A DNA stretch of 64,000 nt from Monoplex corrugatus (lineage: Eukaryota; Mollusca; Gastropoda; Littorinimorpha; Ranellidae), in the NCBI GenBank assembly GCA_030674185.1, contig CM060312.1:2977893-3041892 (forward strand). The letters run 5' to 3'. A program made the position numbers and the translations under genes. This document shows positions 10,571-20,311 of this stretch, in pieces (the stretch's first letter is position 1; every line of letters starts with the position of its first letter). Below the pieces are notes generated by a model. That model searched no databases. It was given only the letters and a program-made list of their open reading frames with translations, and was not told the origin of the DNA.

Positions 10571-10690
10571 CAATTTGTGCAATCAGGCGTGTCATGTTGG
10601 TTAATCAATTGGCACCAAATCAGTGCTCATCAATTTGTGCAATCAGATGTCTAATGTTTGTTAACAAGTTGGCACCAAATCAGTGCACAT
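10571..10690. repeat. 60-bp direct duplication
   Basis: Two adjacent 60-bp copies start CAATTTGTGCAATCAG at 10571 and 10631 and share TTGGCACCAAATCAGTGC. They differ at several sites, so the duplication is older than most arrays here. Confidence 0.93.
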
Positions 10691-10927
10691 AGTATCAGAT
10701 TGACCCATCAGGGTGGGGGTGGGTGCTTGGTCTCAAAGCTGTAGAATTGAAGGTAGGTTGATGTGGGTGTGTTGTCATCACGTAATGCCTGCCACAACCA
10801 ACCGGACACAATGATAGTCAGAGTGAGTGTCATTGTATGGAGAACAGTTATTTCCCCTGACTCATTCTGTATGGTAGGACCATGGGCTGAAATGTCGGTG
10901 TTGTTAGGCCGTCTGGTCCTTTTGCCC
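10691..10927. other. single-copy spacer
   Basis: No exon or RNA gene is recognisable. The forward open frame that starts here is extended only by the following arrays. Confidence 0.5.
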
Positions 10928-10931
10928 TCAC

Positions 10932-10964
<33 letters not shown>

Positions 10965-10965
10965 T
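10928..10965. repeat. (CTGT)n microsatellite
   Basis: About nine CTGT tetranucleotides. Confidence 0.93.
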
Positions 10966-10990
10966 TGTGAATTTGTGTACTGGTTACACA

Positions 10991-11562
10991 ATGAAGTTTG
11001 ACTACATGTTAACATGTGAAATGAAGTTTGGCTATATGTTAACATGTGAAGTGAAGTTTGGCTATATGTTAACATGTGAAGTGAAGTTTGGCTATATGTT
11101 AACATGTGAAGTGAAGTTTGGCTGTATGTTAACATGTGAAGTGAAGTTTGGCTACATGTTAACATGTGAAGTGAAGTTTGGCTATATGTTAACATGTGAA
11201 GTGAAGTTTGGCTATATGTTAACATGTGAAGTGAAGTTTGGCTACATGTTAACATGTGAAGTGAAGTTTGGCTACATGTTAACATGTGAAGTGAAGTTTG
11301 GCTACATGCTAACATGTGAAGTGAAGTTTGGCTATATGTTAACATGTGAAGTGAAGTTTGGCTATATGTTAACATGTGAAGTGAAGTTTGGCTATATGTT
11401 AACATGTGAAGTGAAGTTTGGCTATATGTTAACATGTGAAGTGAAGTTTGGCTACATGTTAACATGTGAAGTGAAGTTTGGCTATATGTTAACATGTGAA
11501 GTGAAGTTTGGCTACATGCTAACATGTGAAGTGAGGTTTGGTTACATGTTAACAACAGAATA
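10991..11562. repeat. 30-bp minisatellite, 19 copies
   Basis: Exact 30-bp period. The unit contains GTGAAGTTTGGCTA and the palindrome ACATGTTAACATGT in the CATG variants; TATATG variants break the left arm. Variation is confined almost entirely to that TAC/TAT position. Forward and reverse frames are both open, as expected for a 30-bp stop-free unit. Confidence 0.97.
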
Positions 11563-12694
11563 GATACATAGTGTGTGAAGTTTTGCTACATGTTAAACAC
11601 ACAAACAGATATGTAGTGTGTGAAGTTTTGCTGCATGTTAACACACACAATAGATACATAGTGTGTGAAGTTTTGCTACATGTTAACACACACAATAGAT
11701 ACATAGTGTGTGAAGTTTGGCTGCATGTTAACACACACAATAGATACATAGTGTGTGAAGTTTTGCTACATGTTAACACACACAATAGATACATAGTGTG
11801 TGAAGTTTTGCTACATGTTAACACACACAATAGATACATAGTGTGTGAAGTTTTGCTGCATGTTAACACACACAATAGATACATAGTGTGTGAAGTTTTG
11901 CTGCATGTTAACACACAATAGATACATAGTGTGTGAAGTTTGGCTACATGTTAACACACACAATAGATACATAGTGTGTGAAGTTTTGCTACATGTTAAC
12001 ACACACAATAGATACATAGTGTGTGAAGTTTGGCTACATGTTAACACACACAATAGATACATAGTGTGTGAAGTTTTGCTACATGTTAACACACACAATA
12101 GATACATAGTGTGTGAAGTTTTGCTACATGTTAACACACACAATAGATACATAGTGTGTGAAGTTTTGCTACATGTTAAACACACAATAGATACATAGTG
12201 TGTGAAGTTTTGCTACATGTTAACACACACAATAGATACATAGTGTGTGAAGTTTGGCTACATGTTAACACACACAATAGATACATAGTGTGTGAAGTTT
12301 GGCTACATGTTAACACACAATAGATACATAGTGTGTGAAGTTTTGCTACATGTTAACACACAATAGATACATAGTGTGTGAAGTTTTGCTACATGTTAAC
12401 ACACACAATAGATACATAGTGTGTGAAGTTTTGCTACATGTTAACACACAATAGATATATAGTGTGTGAAGTTTTGCTACATGTTAACACACACAATAGA
12501 TACATAGTGTGTGAAGTTTTGCTACATGTTAACACACACAATAGATACATAGTGTGTGAAGTTTTGCTACATGTTAACACACAATAGATACATAGTGTGT
12601 GAAGTTTTGCTACATGTTAACACACACAATAGATACATAGTGTGTGAAGTTTTGCTACATGTTAACACACAATAGATATATAGTGTGTGAGGTG
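11563..12694. repeat. 45-bp minisatellite, about 25 copies, related to the 30-bp array
   Basis: The unit holds TAGATACATAGTGTGTGAAG and TTTTGCTACATGTTAACAC. The segment from GTGAAG to GTTAACA matches the neighbouring 30-bp unit apart from a TTTTG/TTTGG change, so the two arrays share ancestry. Length variants of 43 bp lack one CA step. Confidence 0.97.
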
Positions 12695-12789
12695 TAACTG
12701 TTACCGCCATATGAACTGCCATCATCATCAGTTGCCATAAGTTGTGACACCAACCATTACATGTATTCACTGTTCTTAACTCCAATATA

Positions 12790-13265
12790 TACATGTATAT
12801 GTGTTATGTACTGTAGTATCGATGTCCCTACAGCATGTGTGTGTGTCTTCACTGTTCTTAACACCAGTATATATTGTGTGTGTACTGTGTAGTATCGATG
12901 TCCCTACAGCTTGTTGTGTGTGTCTTCACTGTTCTTAACACCATATATATTGTGTGTGTACTGTGTAGTATCGATGTCCCTACAGCATGTTGTGTGTGTC
13001 TTCACTGTTCTTAACACCAGTATATATTGTGTGTGTACTGTGTAGTATCGATGTCCCTACAGCATGTTGTGTATGTCTTCTTTGTTCTTAACACCAGTAT
13101 ATATTGTGTGTGTACTGTGTAGTATCGATGTCCCTACAGCTTGTTGTGTGTGTTTTCACTGTTCTTAACACCAGTATATATTGTGTGTGTACTGTGTAGT
13201 ATCGATGTCCCTACAGCATGTTGTGTATGTCTTCTTGTTCTTAACACCAGTATATATTGTGTTCT
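12790..13265. repeat. ~77-bp minisatellite, 6 copies
   Basis: Copies share GTAGTATCGATGTCCCTACA and CACTGTTCTTAACACCAGTA. They repeat at 75-78 bp, with drift in the GTGT linker. Confidence 0.93.
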
Positions 13266-13520
13266 GTAGTATCAATGTTCCTAGAGCTATTTTAACATGT
13301 CACAGTTCTTAACATCGCTATGCATTGTCTACCATAACATCAATGTCCATGTATTGTTATGTCAGTTTTGTCAACACCAGTAAGTGCTGTCTGCTGTAGC
13401 CTCGGTGTCCATAGAGTTATGTTAATATGTCCCATGTATTGTCATGTCAGTTTTGTCAACACCAGTAAGTGCTGTCTGCTGTAGCCTCAATGACCATAGA
13501 GTTATGTTGATATACTGTGG
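13266..13520. repeat. diverged ~95-bp repeat, 2-3 copies
   Basis: CATGTCAGTTTTGTCAACAC followed by AGTAAGTGCTGTCTGCTGTA occurs twice (about 13361 and 13444), with an older copy before it. The order of elements resembles the preceding 77-bp unit, so this may be an ancient part of the same array. Confidence 0.8.
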
Positions 13521-13612
13521 TTGTGGTGAAGACAGGGGGGATATGGCTGTTGTCTCCCCTGAGGACTTGTATTGTTACTGTTTGACTGTCTTCCCTTTGT
13601 CATGTTTCTTGT

Positions 13613-13616
<4 letters not shown>
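13521..13616. other. single-copy spacer
   Basis: Short unique sequence between arrays with no recognisable feature. Confidence 0.5.
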
Positions 13617-13658
<42 letters not shown>

Positions 13659-13689
13659 GTGTTGTGTCTGTGTGTGTGTGTGTGTGTGT

Positions 13690-13730
<41 letters not shown>

Positions 13731-13918
13731 TGTGTGTGTGTGTGTCTGTGTGTGTGTGTGTGTGTCTGTGTGTGTGTGTGTGTGTCTGTGTGTGTGTGTG
13801 TGGTGTGTGTGTGTGTGGTGTGTGTGTGTGTGGTGTGTGTCTGTGTGTGTGTGTGTGTCTGTGTGTGTGTGTGTGTGTCTGTGTGTGTGTGTGTGTCTGT
13901 GTGTGCGTGTGTGTGTGT

Positions 13919-13950
<32 letters not shown>

Positions 13951-13960
13951 TGTATGTGTC

Positions 13961-14011
<51 letters not shown>
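13617..14011. repeat. (TG)n microsatellite with TCTG interruptions
   Basis: Nearly 400 bp of TG, broken regularly by TC and by GGTG steps. It is alternating purine-pyrimidine and so a Z-DNA candidate. The cysteine/valine and threonine/histidine frames here are artefacts. Confidence 0.97.
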
Positions 14012-14013
<2 letters not shown>

Positions 14014-14205
14014 ACATTGTGAGGTGTTGTGTCTCCCTGTGGGGATGTCAGAGGCTCTGTCAGTAAAAAAAAAGTAGTACCCCCATCTTCCCTATTGTAA
14101 GGGCCTGTTGACCTTATACAGTAACATTTCGTGTTCCTGTTTCATGTTCATGTTTGTGTTAGCATCCCCACCTTCTGGAAATTCTGCGCTAGAAATATAT
14201 TTCCT
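14012..14205. other. single-copy spacer
   Basis: Short unique segment with an A run near 14065. No gene seen. Confidence 0.5.
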
Positions 14206-15272
14206 CTGTTTCTGTCACCCTCTTTGTTTCTGCCTCGCTCCTTTGTTTTCTCTTGTTTCTTCCTCTGTTTCTGTCACCCTCTTTGTTTCTGCCTCGCTCC
14301 TTTGTTTTCTCTTGTTTCTTCTCTCGTGTTTTTGTCACCCTCTTTGTTTCTGCCTCGCTCCTTTGTTTTCTCTTGTTTCTTCCTCTGTTTTTATCACCCT
14401 CTTTGTTTCTGCCTTGCTCCTTTGTTTTCTCTTGTCTCTTCCTCTGTTTCTGTCACCCTCTTTGTTTCTGCCTCGCTCCTTTGTTTTCTCTTGTCTCTTC
14501 CTCTGTTTCTGTCACCCTCTTTGTTTCTGCCTCGCTCCTTTGTTTTCTCTTGTTTCTTCCTCTGTTTCTGTCACCCTCTTTGTTTCTGCCTTGCTCCTTT
14601 GTTTTCTCTTGTCTCTTCCTCTGTTTTTATCACCCTCTTTGTTTCTGCCTCGCTCCTTTGTTTTCTCTTGTCTCTTCCTCTGTTTCTGTCACCCTCTTTG
14701 TTTCTGCCTTGCTCCTTTGTTTTCTCTTGTCTCTTCCTCTGTTTTTATCACCCTCTTTGTTTCTGCCTTGCTCCTTTGTTTTCTCTTGTTTCTTCCTCTG
14801 TTTCTGTCACCCTCTTTGTTTCTGCCTTGCTCCTTTGTTTTCTCTTGTTTCTTCCTCTGTTTCTGTCACCCTCTTTGTTTCTGCCTTGCTCCTTTGTTTT
14901 CTCTTGTTTTCTTCCTCTGTTTTTGTCACCCTCTTTGTTTCTGCCTTGCTCCTTTGTTTTCTCTTGTTTTCTTCCTCTGTTTTTATCACCCTCTTTGTTT
15001 CTGCCTTGCTCCTTTGTTTTCTCTTGTTTCTTCCTCTGTTTTTGTCACCCTCTTTGTTTCTGCCTTGCTCCTTTGTTTTCTCTTGTTTCTTCCTCTGTTT
15101 CTGTCACCCTCTTTGTGTCTGCCTTGCTCCTTTGTTTTCTCTTGTTTCTTCCTCTGTTTTTATCACCCTCTTTGTTTCTGCCTCGCTCCTTTGTTTTCTC
15201 TTGTTTCTTCCTCTGTTTCTGTCACCCTCTTTGTTTCTGCCTCGCTCCTTTGTTTTCTCTTGTTTCTTCCTT
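14206..15272. repeat. 59-bp polypyrimidine minisatellite, 18 copies
   Basis: The unit contains CTCCTTTGTTTTCTCTTGTT and CTGTCACCCTCTTTG. The forward strand is almost entirely T, C and G, with A confined mostly to the CAC step. Variants are GCCTCG/GCCTTG, TCTGTC/TTATC and one-base indels. The long forward frames (up to ~540 codons, rich in Phe, Leu, Ser, Cys) come from the absence of A, which removes stops. Confidence 0.97.
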
Positions 15273-15282
15273 TCTGGTTTTC

Positions 15283-16172
15283 TGCTTTGCTGGTCCATTC
15301 ATCTTGCTGTTTTCCATAGAGTCTTACATACTGTGTGTGTTAGGATTGATAGTTGGGTACATACATATATTGCTTTGCTGGTCCATTCATCTTGCTGTTT
15401 TCCATAGAGTCTTACTGTGGTTGTTAGGATTGATAGCAGGGTACATACATATATTGCTTTGCTGGTGCATTCATCTTGCTGTTTTCCGTACAGTCTTACT
15501 GTGTGTGTTAGGATTGATAGCAGGGTACATACATATATTGCTTTGCTGGTCCATTCATCTTGCTGTTTTCCATAGAGTCTTACTGTGTGTGTTAGGATTG
15601 ATAGTTGGGTACATACATATATTGCTTTGCTGGTCCATTCATCTTGCTGTTTTCCATAGAGTCTTACATACTGTGTGTGTTAGGATTGATAGTTGGGTAC
15701 ATACATATATTGCTTTGCTGGTCCATTCATCTTGCTGTTTTCCATAGAGTCTTACATACTGTGTCTGTTAGGACTGATAGCTGGGTACATACATATACAT
15801 ATATTGCTTTGCTGGTCCATTCATCTTGCTGTTTTCCATAGAGTCTTACATACTGTGTCTGTTAGGACTGATAGCTGGGTACATACATATACATATATTG
15901 CTTTGCTGGTCCATTCATCTTGCTGTTTTCCATAGAGTCTTACATACTGTGTCTGTTAGGACTGATAGCTGGGTACATACATATACATATATTGCTTTGC
16001 TGGTCCATTCATCTTGCTGTTTTCCATAGAGTCTTACATACTGTGTGTGTTAGGATTGATAGTTGGGTACATACATGTACATATATTGCTTTGCTGGTCC
16101 ATTCATCTTGCTGTTTTCCATAGAGTCTTACATACTGTGTCTGTTAGGACTGATAGTTGGGTACATACATGA
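15283..16172. repeat. 88-94-bp minisatellite, about 10 copies
   Basis: Copies share GCTTTGCTGGTCCATTCATC and TTTTCCATAGAGTCTTAC. Length classes differ by an extra ATATAC step in the CATACATATATTG segment and by presence of ATAC in the CTTACATACTG segment. Confidence 0.96.
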
Positions 16173-16690
16173 ATTACATTTTGAGCTGTAAGGAAGTGTG
16201 AACTATCTTGTGGCTATTTTAGACACTACAGGTCAGTTTTAATGTATACATTTGTTTTTGTACATTTAATTTCAGTTGTTGTTTTTTTCTTATCCCCCGG
16301 TGATAAATTGAGCAAAATGGCTAATACCAGGGGCATATTCTTAGATTATTTGCATAAATGAAGTGATACCTATACTTAATTTTCTTTTGTAGTATTTTTT
16401 TCCCAAGGTTATCCATGTGTTTAAGTGTGTGTCATGTTTGAGATGGTTCTAGCTGTTACACCTATGCGCTGACAGATGGGGTTTAAACACCAATGATAAC
16501 GGTAATGTCTTGTGTCTTGTGTCTTGTGTCTTGTGTTGTGTGTGTTTGTAAAGTCTGACCCTCTGCCTTTCCCTGCATGATTGTCCTGGTCGACGCCAGT
16601 GACTGAGTTGTTGGCTTCATGAATTGCTACATAGGCTACACCAATATTCTCTGCGTGACGTTACTACTGGTTCTTATTGCTGTCCCAACT
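16173..16690. other. single-copy spacer
   Basis: AT-rich. It contains a short (TGTCTTG)n run near 16507-16535. No coding or RNA feature is supported. Confidence 0.5.
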
Positions 16691-17447
16691 TTGTACAATA
16701 TTGTGAAACATCTGGTTTTCATCTGTTACAAAACAAATACTTTGTTCAACATTGTGAAACATCTGGTTTTCATCTGTTACAAAACAAATACTTTGTACAA
16801 TATTGTGAAACATCTGGTTTTCATCTGTTACAAAACAAATACTTTGTACAACATTGTGAAACATCTGGTTTTCATCTGTTACAAAACAAATACTTTGTAC
16901 AACATTGTGAAACATCTGGTTTTCATCTGTTACAAAACAAATACTTTGTACAATATTGTGAAACATCTGGTTTTCATCTGTTACAAAACAAATACTTTGT
17001 ACAACATTGTGAAACATCTGGTTTTCATCTGTTACAAAACAAATACTTTGTACAACATTGTGAAACATCTGGTTTTCATCTGTTACAAAACAAATATTTT
17101 GTACAACATTGTGAAACATCTGGTTTTCATCTGTTACAAAACAAATACTTTGTACAACATTGTGAAACATCTGGTTTTCATCTGTTACAAAACAAATACT
17201 TTGTACAACATTGTGAAACATCTGGTTTTCATCTGTTACAAAACAAATACTTTGTACAATATTGTGAAACATCTGCTTTTCATCTGTTACAAAACAAATA
17301 CTTTGTACAACATTGTGAAACATCTGCTTTTCATCTGTTACAAAACAAATACTTTGTACAACATTGTGAAACATCTGGTTTTCATCTGTTACAAAACAAA
17401 TACTTTGTACAACATTGTGAAACATCTGGTTTTCATCTGTTACAAAA
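16691..17447. repeat. 51-bp minisatellite, 15 copies
   Basis: The unit contains TTTGTACAACATTGTGAAAC and TTTTCATCTGTTACAAAAC. TTGTACAA is a perfect palindrome. Copies differ mainly at AACATT/AATATT and CTGGTT/CTGCTT. Since 51 is 17 codons, three frames stay open for ~270-300 codons; these are not genes. Confidence 0.97.
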
Positions 17448-17960
17448 CTTGTGTCATATGCCCATCCATGCATACGTACATATGATGCATATTCTTTCGA
17501 TACATATTCGTATATAGTTATGGTGCATGTTTAAATAGAACTAAAGACTTGGTGCATGTTCACGTGTAGATGTCTGGGATACTCCCAAACAGATACAGTG
17601 TATACTCTTACATTGATGCTGTGTATACTCGTACAGTGATGCAGTGTATACTCTTACATTGATATTTTGCATGGGCATGCCACCACATGATACATATTCT
17701 ACGTAGAAATGATGCATACTCATTTATAGATATTGTGCATATTCATGCCAAGACATACACATTCATATGTCGATAAGATACGACACCGATATTATGAGTA
17801 TTCTCCCCCACAGACATGATGCATATTCATATATTGATGTGACACATACTCATACAATGGTATTATGCGTATTCATGCCAAGACATGATACATATTCATT
17901 CTTAAATGTGATGGCTGTTTGTAAGTAGATATGATACATACATAGGCATATTCATGAGGT
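17448..17960. repeat. degenerate ~40-bp repeat
   Basis: Loose repetition of GATGCATATTCATAT and GATACATATTC with spacers mentioning CATGCCA(A/C)GACATGA. Divergence is high, suggesting an old array no longer being homogenised. Confidence 0.6.
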
Positions 17961-17974
17961 GATCATGACATTGC

Positions 17975-18220
17975 ATATGAGTTAGCTGGCTGTGTGCAGA
18001 CATCCATGGCCTCAAGGTGTGTGGAGTTCAATCCCAGCCTACAACATAAGATGTGGCCTGTTGGCTGCCCACTGTAATGCTCCGGTCAGTCTGGTGGTGC
18101 CAGTGTTTTCATACATCTTGTTCTCCTCCCCTACACTCCCCCCCCCCCCATCTTTCCTCTTTGAAGTCCTTACCTGTGTGTAGGTGTATGTCCAGGATAG
18201 AGGAGTCTGCCAGGTAATTA
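17975..18220 (+). other. possible tRNA-derived SINE fragment or single-copy sequence
   Basis: AGTTAGCTGGCTGTG followed ~40 bp later by GTTCAATCC has the loose layout of a Pol III A box and B box. Both are imperfect, and I see no clear tail or target-site duplication. A run of 11 C follows near 18139. This is a weak call. Confidence 0.25.
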
Positions 18221-18496
18221 CTGGCAGATTTGGATGGAGCATATATGGAATTGTCCAAGAGCGATGATTCCTTCCTCAACCCCTCGCGTTTCTCTTTGTC
18301 ACTGTCTGCCACAGTCTTTGTGGAAATCTTGTTGATTTTGAAACTATGTTTCAGCACACACCATGGCTGTTGTTTGCTTAAAAAGAATAAAAGGACATGC
18401 TTGTCTGTGTTGAGAGAGGCACTGTGATGTTTGCCGTAGGTTCTGTGTCTGTCTGATTCACAGTAAATCTGATTGAATATGAAATAATGCCTCTGT
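18221..18496. other. single-copy spacer
   Basis: Contains GGAGCATATATGGAATT at 18236-18252, which recurs at 19615. No gene recognised. Confidence 0.5.
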
Positions 18497-18517
18497 CTGT
18501 CTGTGTGTGTGTGTGTG

Positions 18518-18556
<39 letters not shown>

Positions 18557-18575
18557 TGTGTGTGTGTGTGTGTAT

Positions 18576-18612
<37 letters not shown>

Positions 18613-18639
18613 TATGTGTGTGTGTGTGTGTGCATGAGT

Positions 18640-18679
<40 letters not shown>

Positions 18680-18693
18680 GTGTGTGTGTGTGA
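18497..18693. repeat. (TG)n - (GA)n - (TG)n microsatellite
   Basis: A central GA run (about 18520-18555) sits between TG runs. Confidence 0.95.
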
Positions 18694-19050
18694 GCTTCAT
18701 GAACAATGACCGTTTATAACCTTCTAGCTATCTCAGTTAAGTTCTCTGTCATGGACAGAATTGGGAAAAATCTTCCTGTGGGATCTTATGATTTTGTTGG
18801 TGAATTTTGTCTTTCGTTGTCATTCTTGTCTTCTGTGTCTGCGTGAACTTGCCATCAGGGTTTGTGGACATCCGCACAGTTTGTAAAAGTTTGTTTTCTT
18901 GGTATCACTGTCACTACTGATCATGTGAAACTTTTCACTCCCTCACCCCTGCTGTAAGCTGGTGGACAGGGTCAGGCAGTGAAAGTGTTTCAAGACCTTG
19001 CCAGCACATAGGGTTTTGTGCAAGTTCAGGGTGTGTGCCATACAATTGCT
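18694..19050. other. spacer with a palindromic element arm
   Basis: At 18936-18985, TCACTCCCTCACCCC and GCTGGTGGACAGGGTCAGG form a short diverged palindromic element. It is followed by TTTCAAGACCTTGCCAGC, a motif with a close relative at 39447. Confidence 0.6.
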
Positions 19051-19595
19051 CAGGGCTTAAAACGTTCCGCGTCTGGGCGGAATTCCGCGATTTCGGTTTG
19101 TCAAAAAAAAAAAAAAAAAAAACCACCGAAAGGAGCAAAGCATCCGTGATCGGCTTGCAAGCGTTCATAGCAAGGGCGCGCAAGTTATGGCCCCTGATTT
19201 TTCTTGTTTGATGCAGTTACTGACTTTGTGTGCTCCAGCTTCATGATATTGTGTGATCATTTAAACCTGAAAAGTGAAACTTATTGAGCAAACCAAGAAG
19301 TGAGATTTCATCCAAAGACTACAGTTGGTGAACACCTGTAAGACACTCAAGTTAAAGGGTGAGTGTTCATTTTATTATTATGTTTTTAACCCCTTCTCCC
19401 CTTTTCCCAAATATATCTTCCTGTAATAATTGTGTTTACAACAATTTTTATGCACTAAATATCTCTTGAAATTATGTCCAGAAAGCGCGAAATGGCACAG
19501 ATTTACACTTGGTTTTTAAAAATTTTTCCCAGGGGAGCATGCCCCCGGACCCCCCTAGTTTCAGTGTTTTTTTCCTTCTTCTGTTTTAAGCCCTG
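19051..19595. mobile_element. non-autonomous hAT-like DNA transposon (MITE)
   Basis: The element is bounded by perfect 13-bp terminal inverted repeats CAGGGCTTAAAAC and GTTTTAAGCCCTG. A 6-bp direct repeat ATTGCT directly abuts both ends. CAGGG-type termini are usual for hAT elements, whose duplications are normally 8 bp, so the superfamily is likely but not certain. The interior has an A run (about 19105-19123) and a GC-rich foot, CAGGGGAGCATGCCCCCGG, near the right end. No transposase is present. Confidence 0.8.
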
Positions 19596-20105
19596 ATTGC
19601 TGGTGGATGTTGGTGGAGCATATATGGAATTTTCCCAGTGAAATGAATGCCTGACAGAACAGACTCCACACTCCAAGCCCTGTTCCCAATGACTTTACAG
19701 TGAAAAGTTGATGTTGTATCAAGCGGCTTGAACACAAAGTGTGTGTGTCTTTTCATTGTACCTACAGTCATGAGATTTGTTTGCCAAAATATTGTTACTG
19801 AAAAAAAAAAAAAAAAGGAAAGAAATATATACATATATGCCAGTTGTTTTTGTCACATTACCCTTGCCTACACTGAGATTGAATGACCTTGACATTGATA
19901 AGTTCAAGGCCAGGATCGCTGTACATTTGAGCGATCAATCAGTTCTGAACATACTGTCACCAAAAATAACATGATGGTTTTATGACTGTTGTTGTTAGTG
20001 GTCATGTATTTTGTTTTCTGTGGCAGTGAAGTTGTCTGTGAGTTTCCATGATGTAAAGGCTGCTACTGTTAATGATCATGTGGTTTTGTCTTGTGAAAAT
20101 ATTAA

Positions 20106-20108
<3 letters not shown>
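19596..20108. other. single-copy spacer
   Basis: Has GGAGCATATATGGAATT at 19615 and a 16-A run near 19801. No exon or RNA gene seen. Confidence 0.5.
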
Positions 20109-20146
<38 letters not shown>

Positions 20147-20158
20147 TGTGTGTGTGTT
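20109..20158. repeat. (TG)n microsatellite
   Basis: About 24 TG dinucleotides with one TTTG interruption. Confidence 0.95.
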
Positions 20159-20311
20159 GGCATTTGTAGTGACCACACATAACAGGTTCAAAGTGTTGTC
20201 CGTGTTGTCAGAGTAACGTGCATTGTGTTTTCCCGTCCTTTGTTTCTGGTTTATTGTGTTGATTGTTGAAGATGACCTTTGGCCCAGCCGTCTGTCACAT
20301 GACCTAGGGTT

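Noticed and set aside
14108..15747. Long Phe/Leu/Ser/Cys-rich open frames resembling membrane proteins
   Set aside because: The 59-bp unit lacks A on the forward strand, so stops cannot occur. The hydrophobic look follows from T/C-rich codons.
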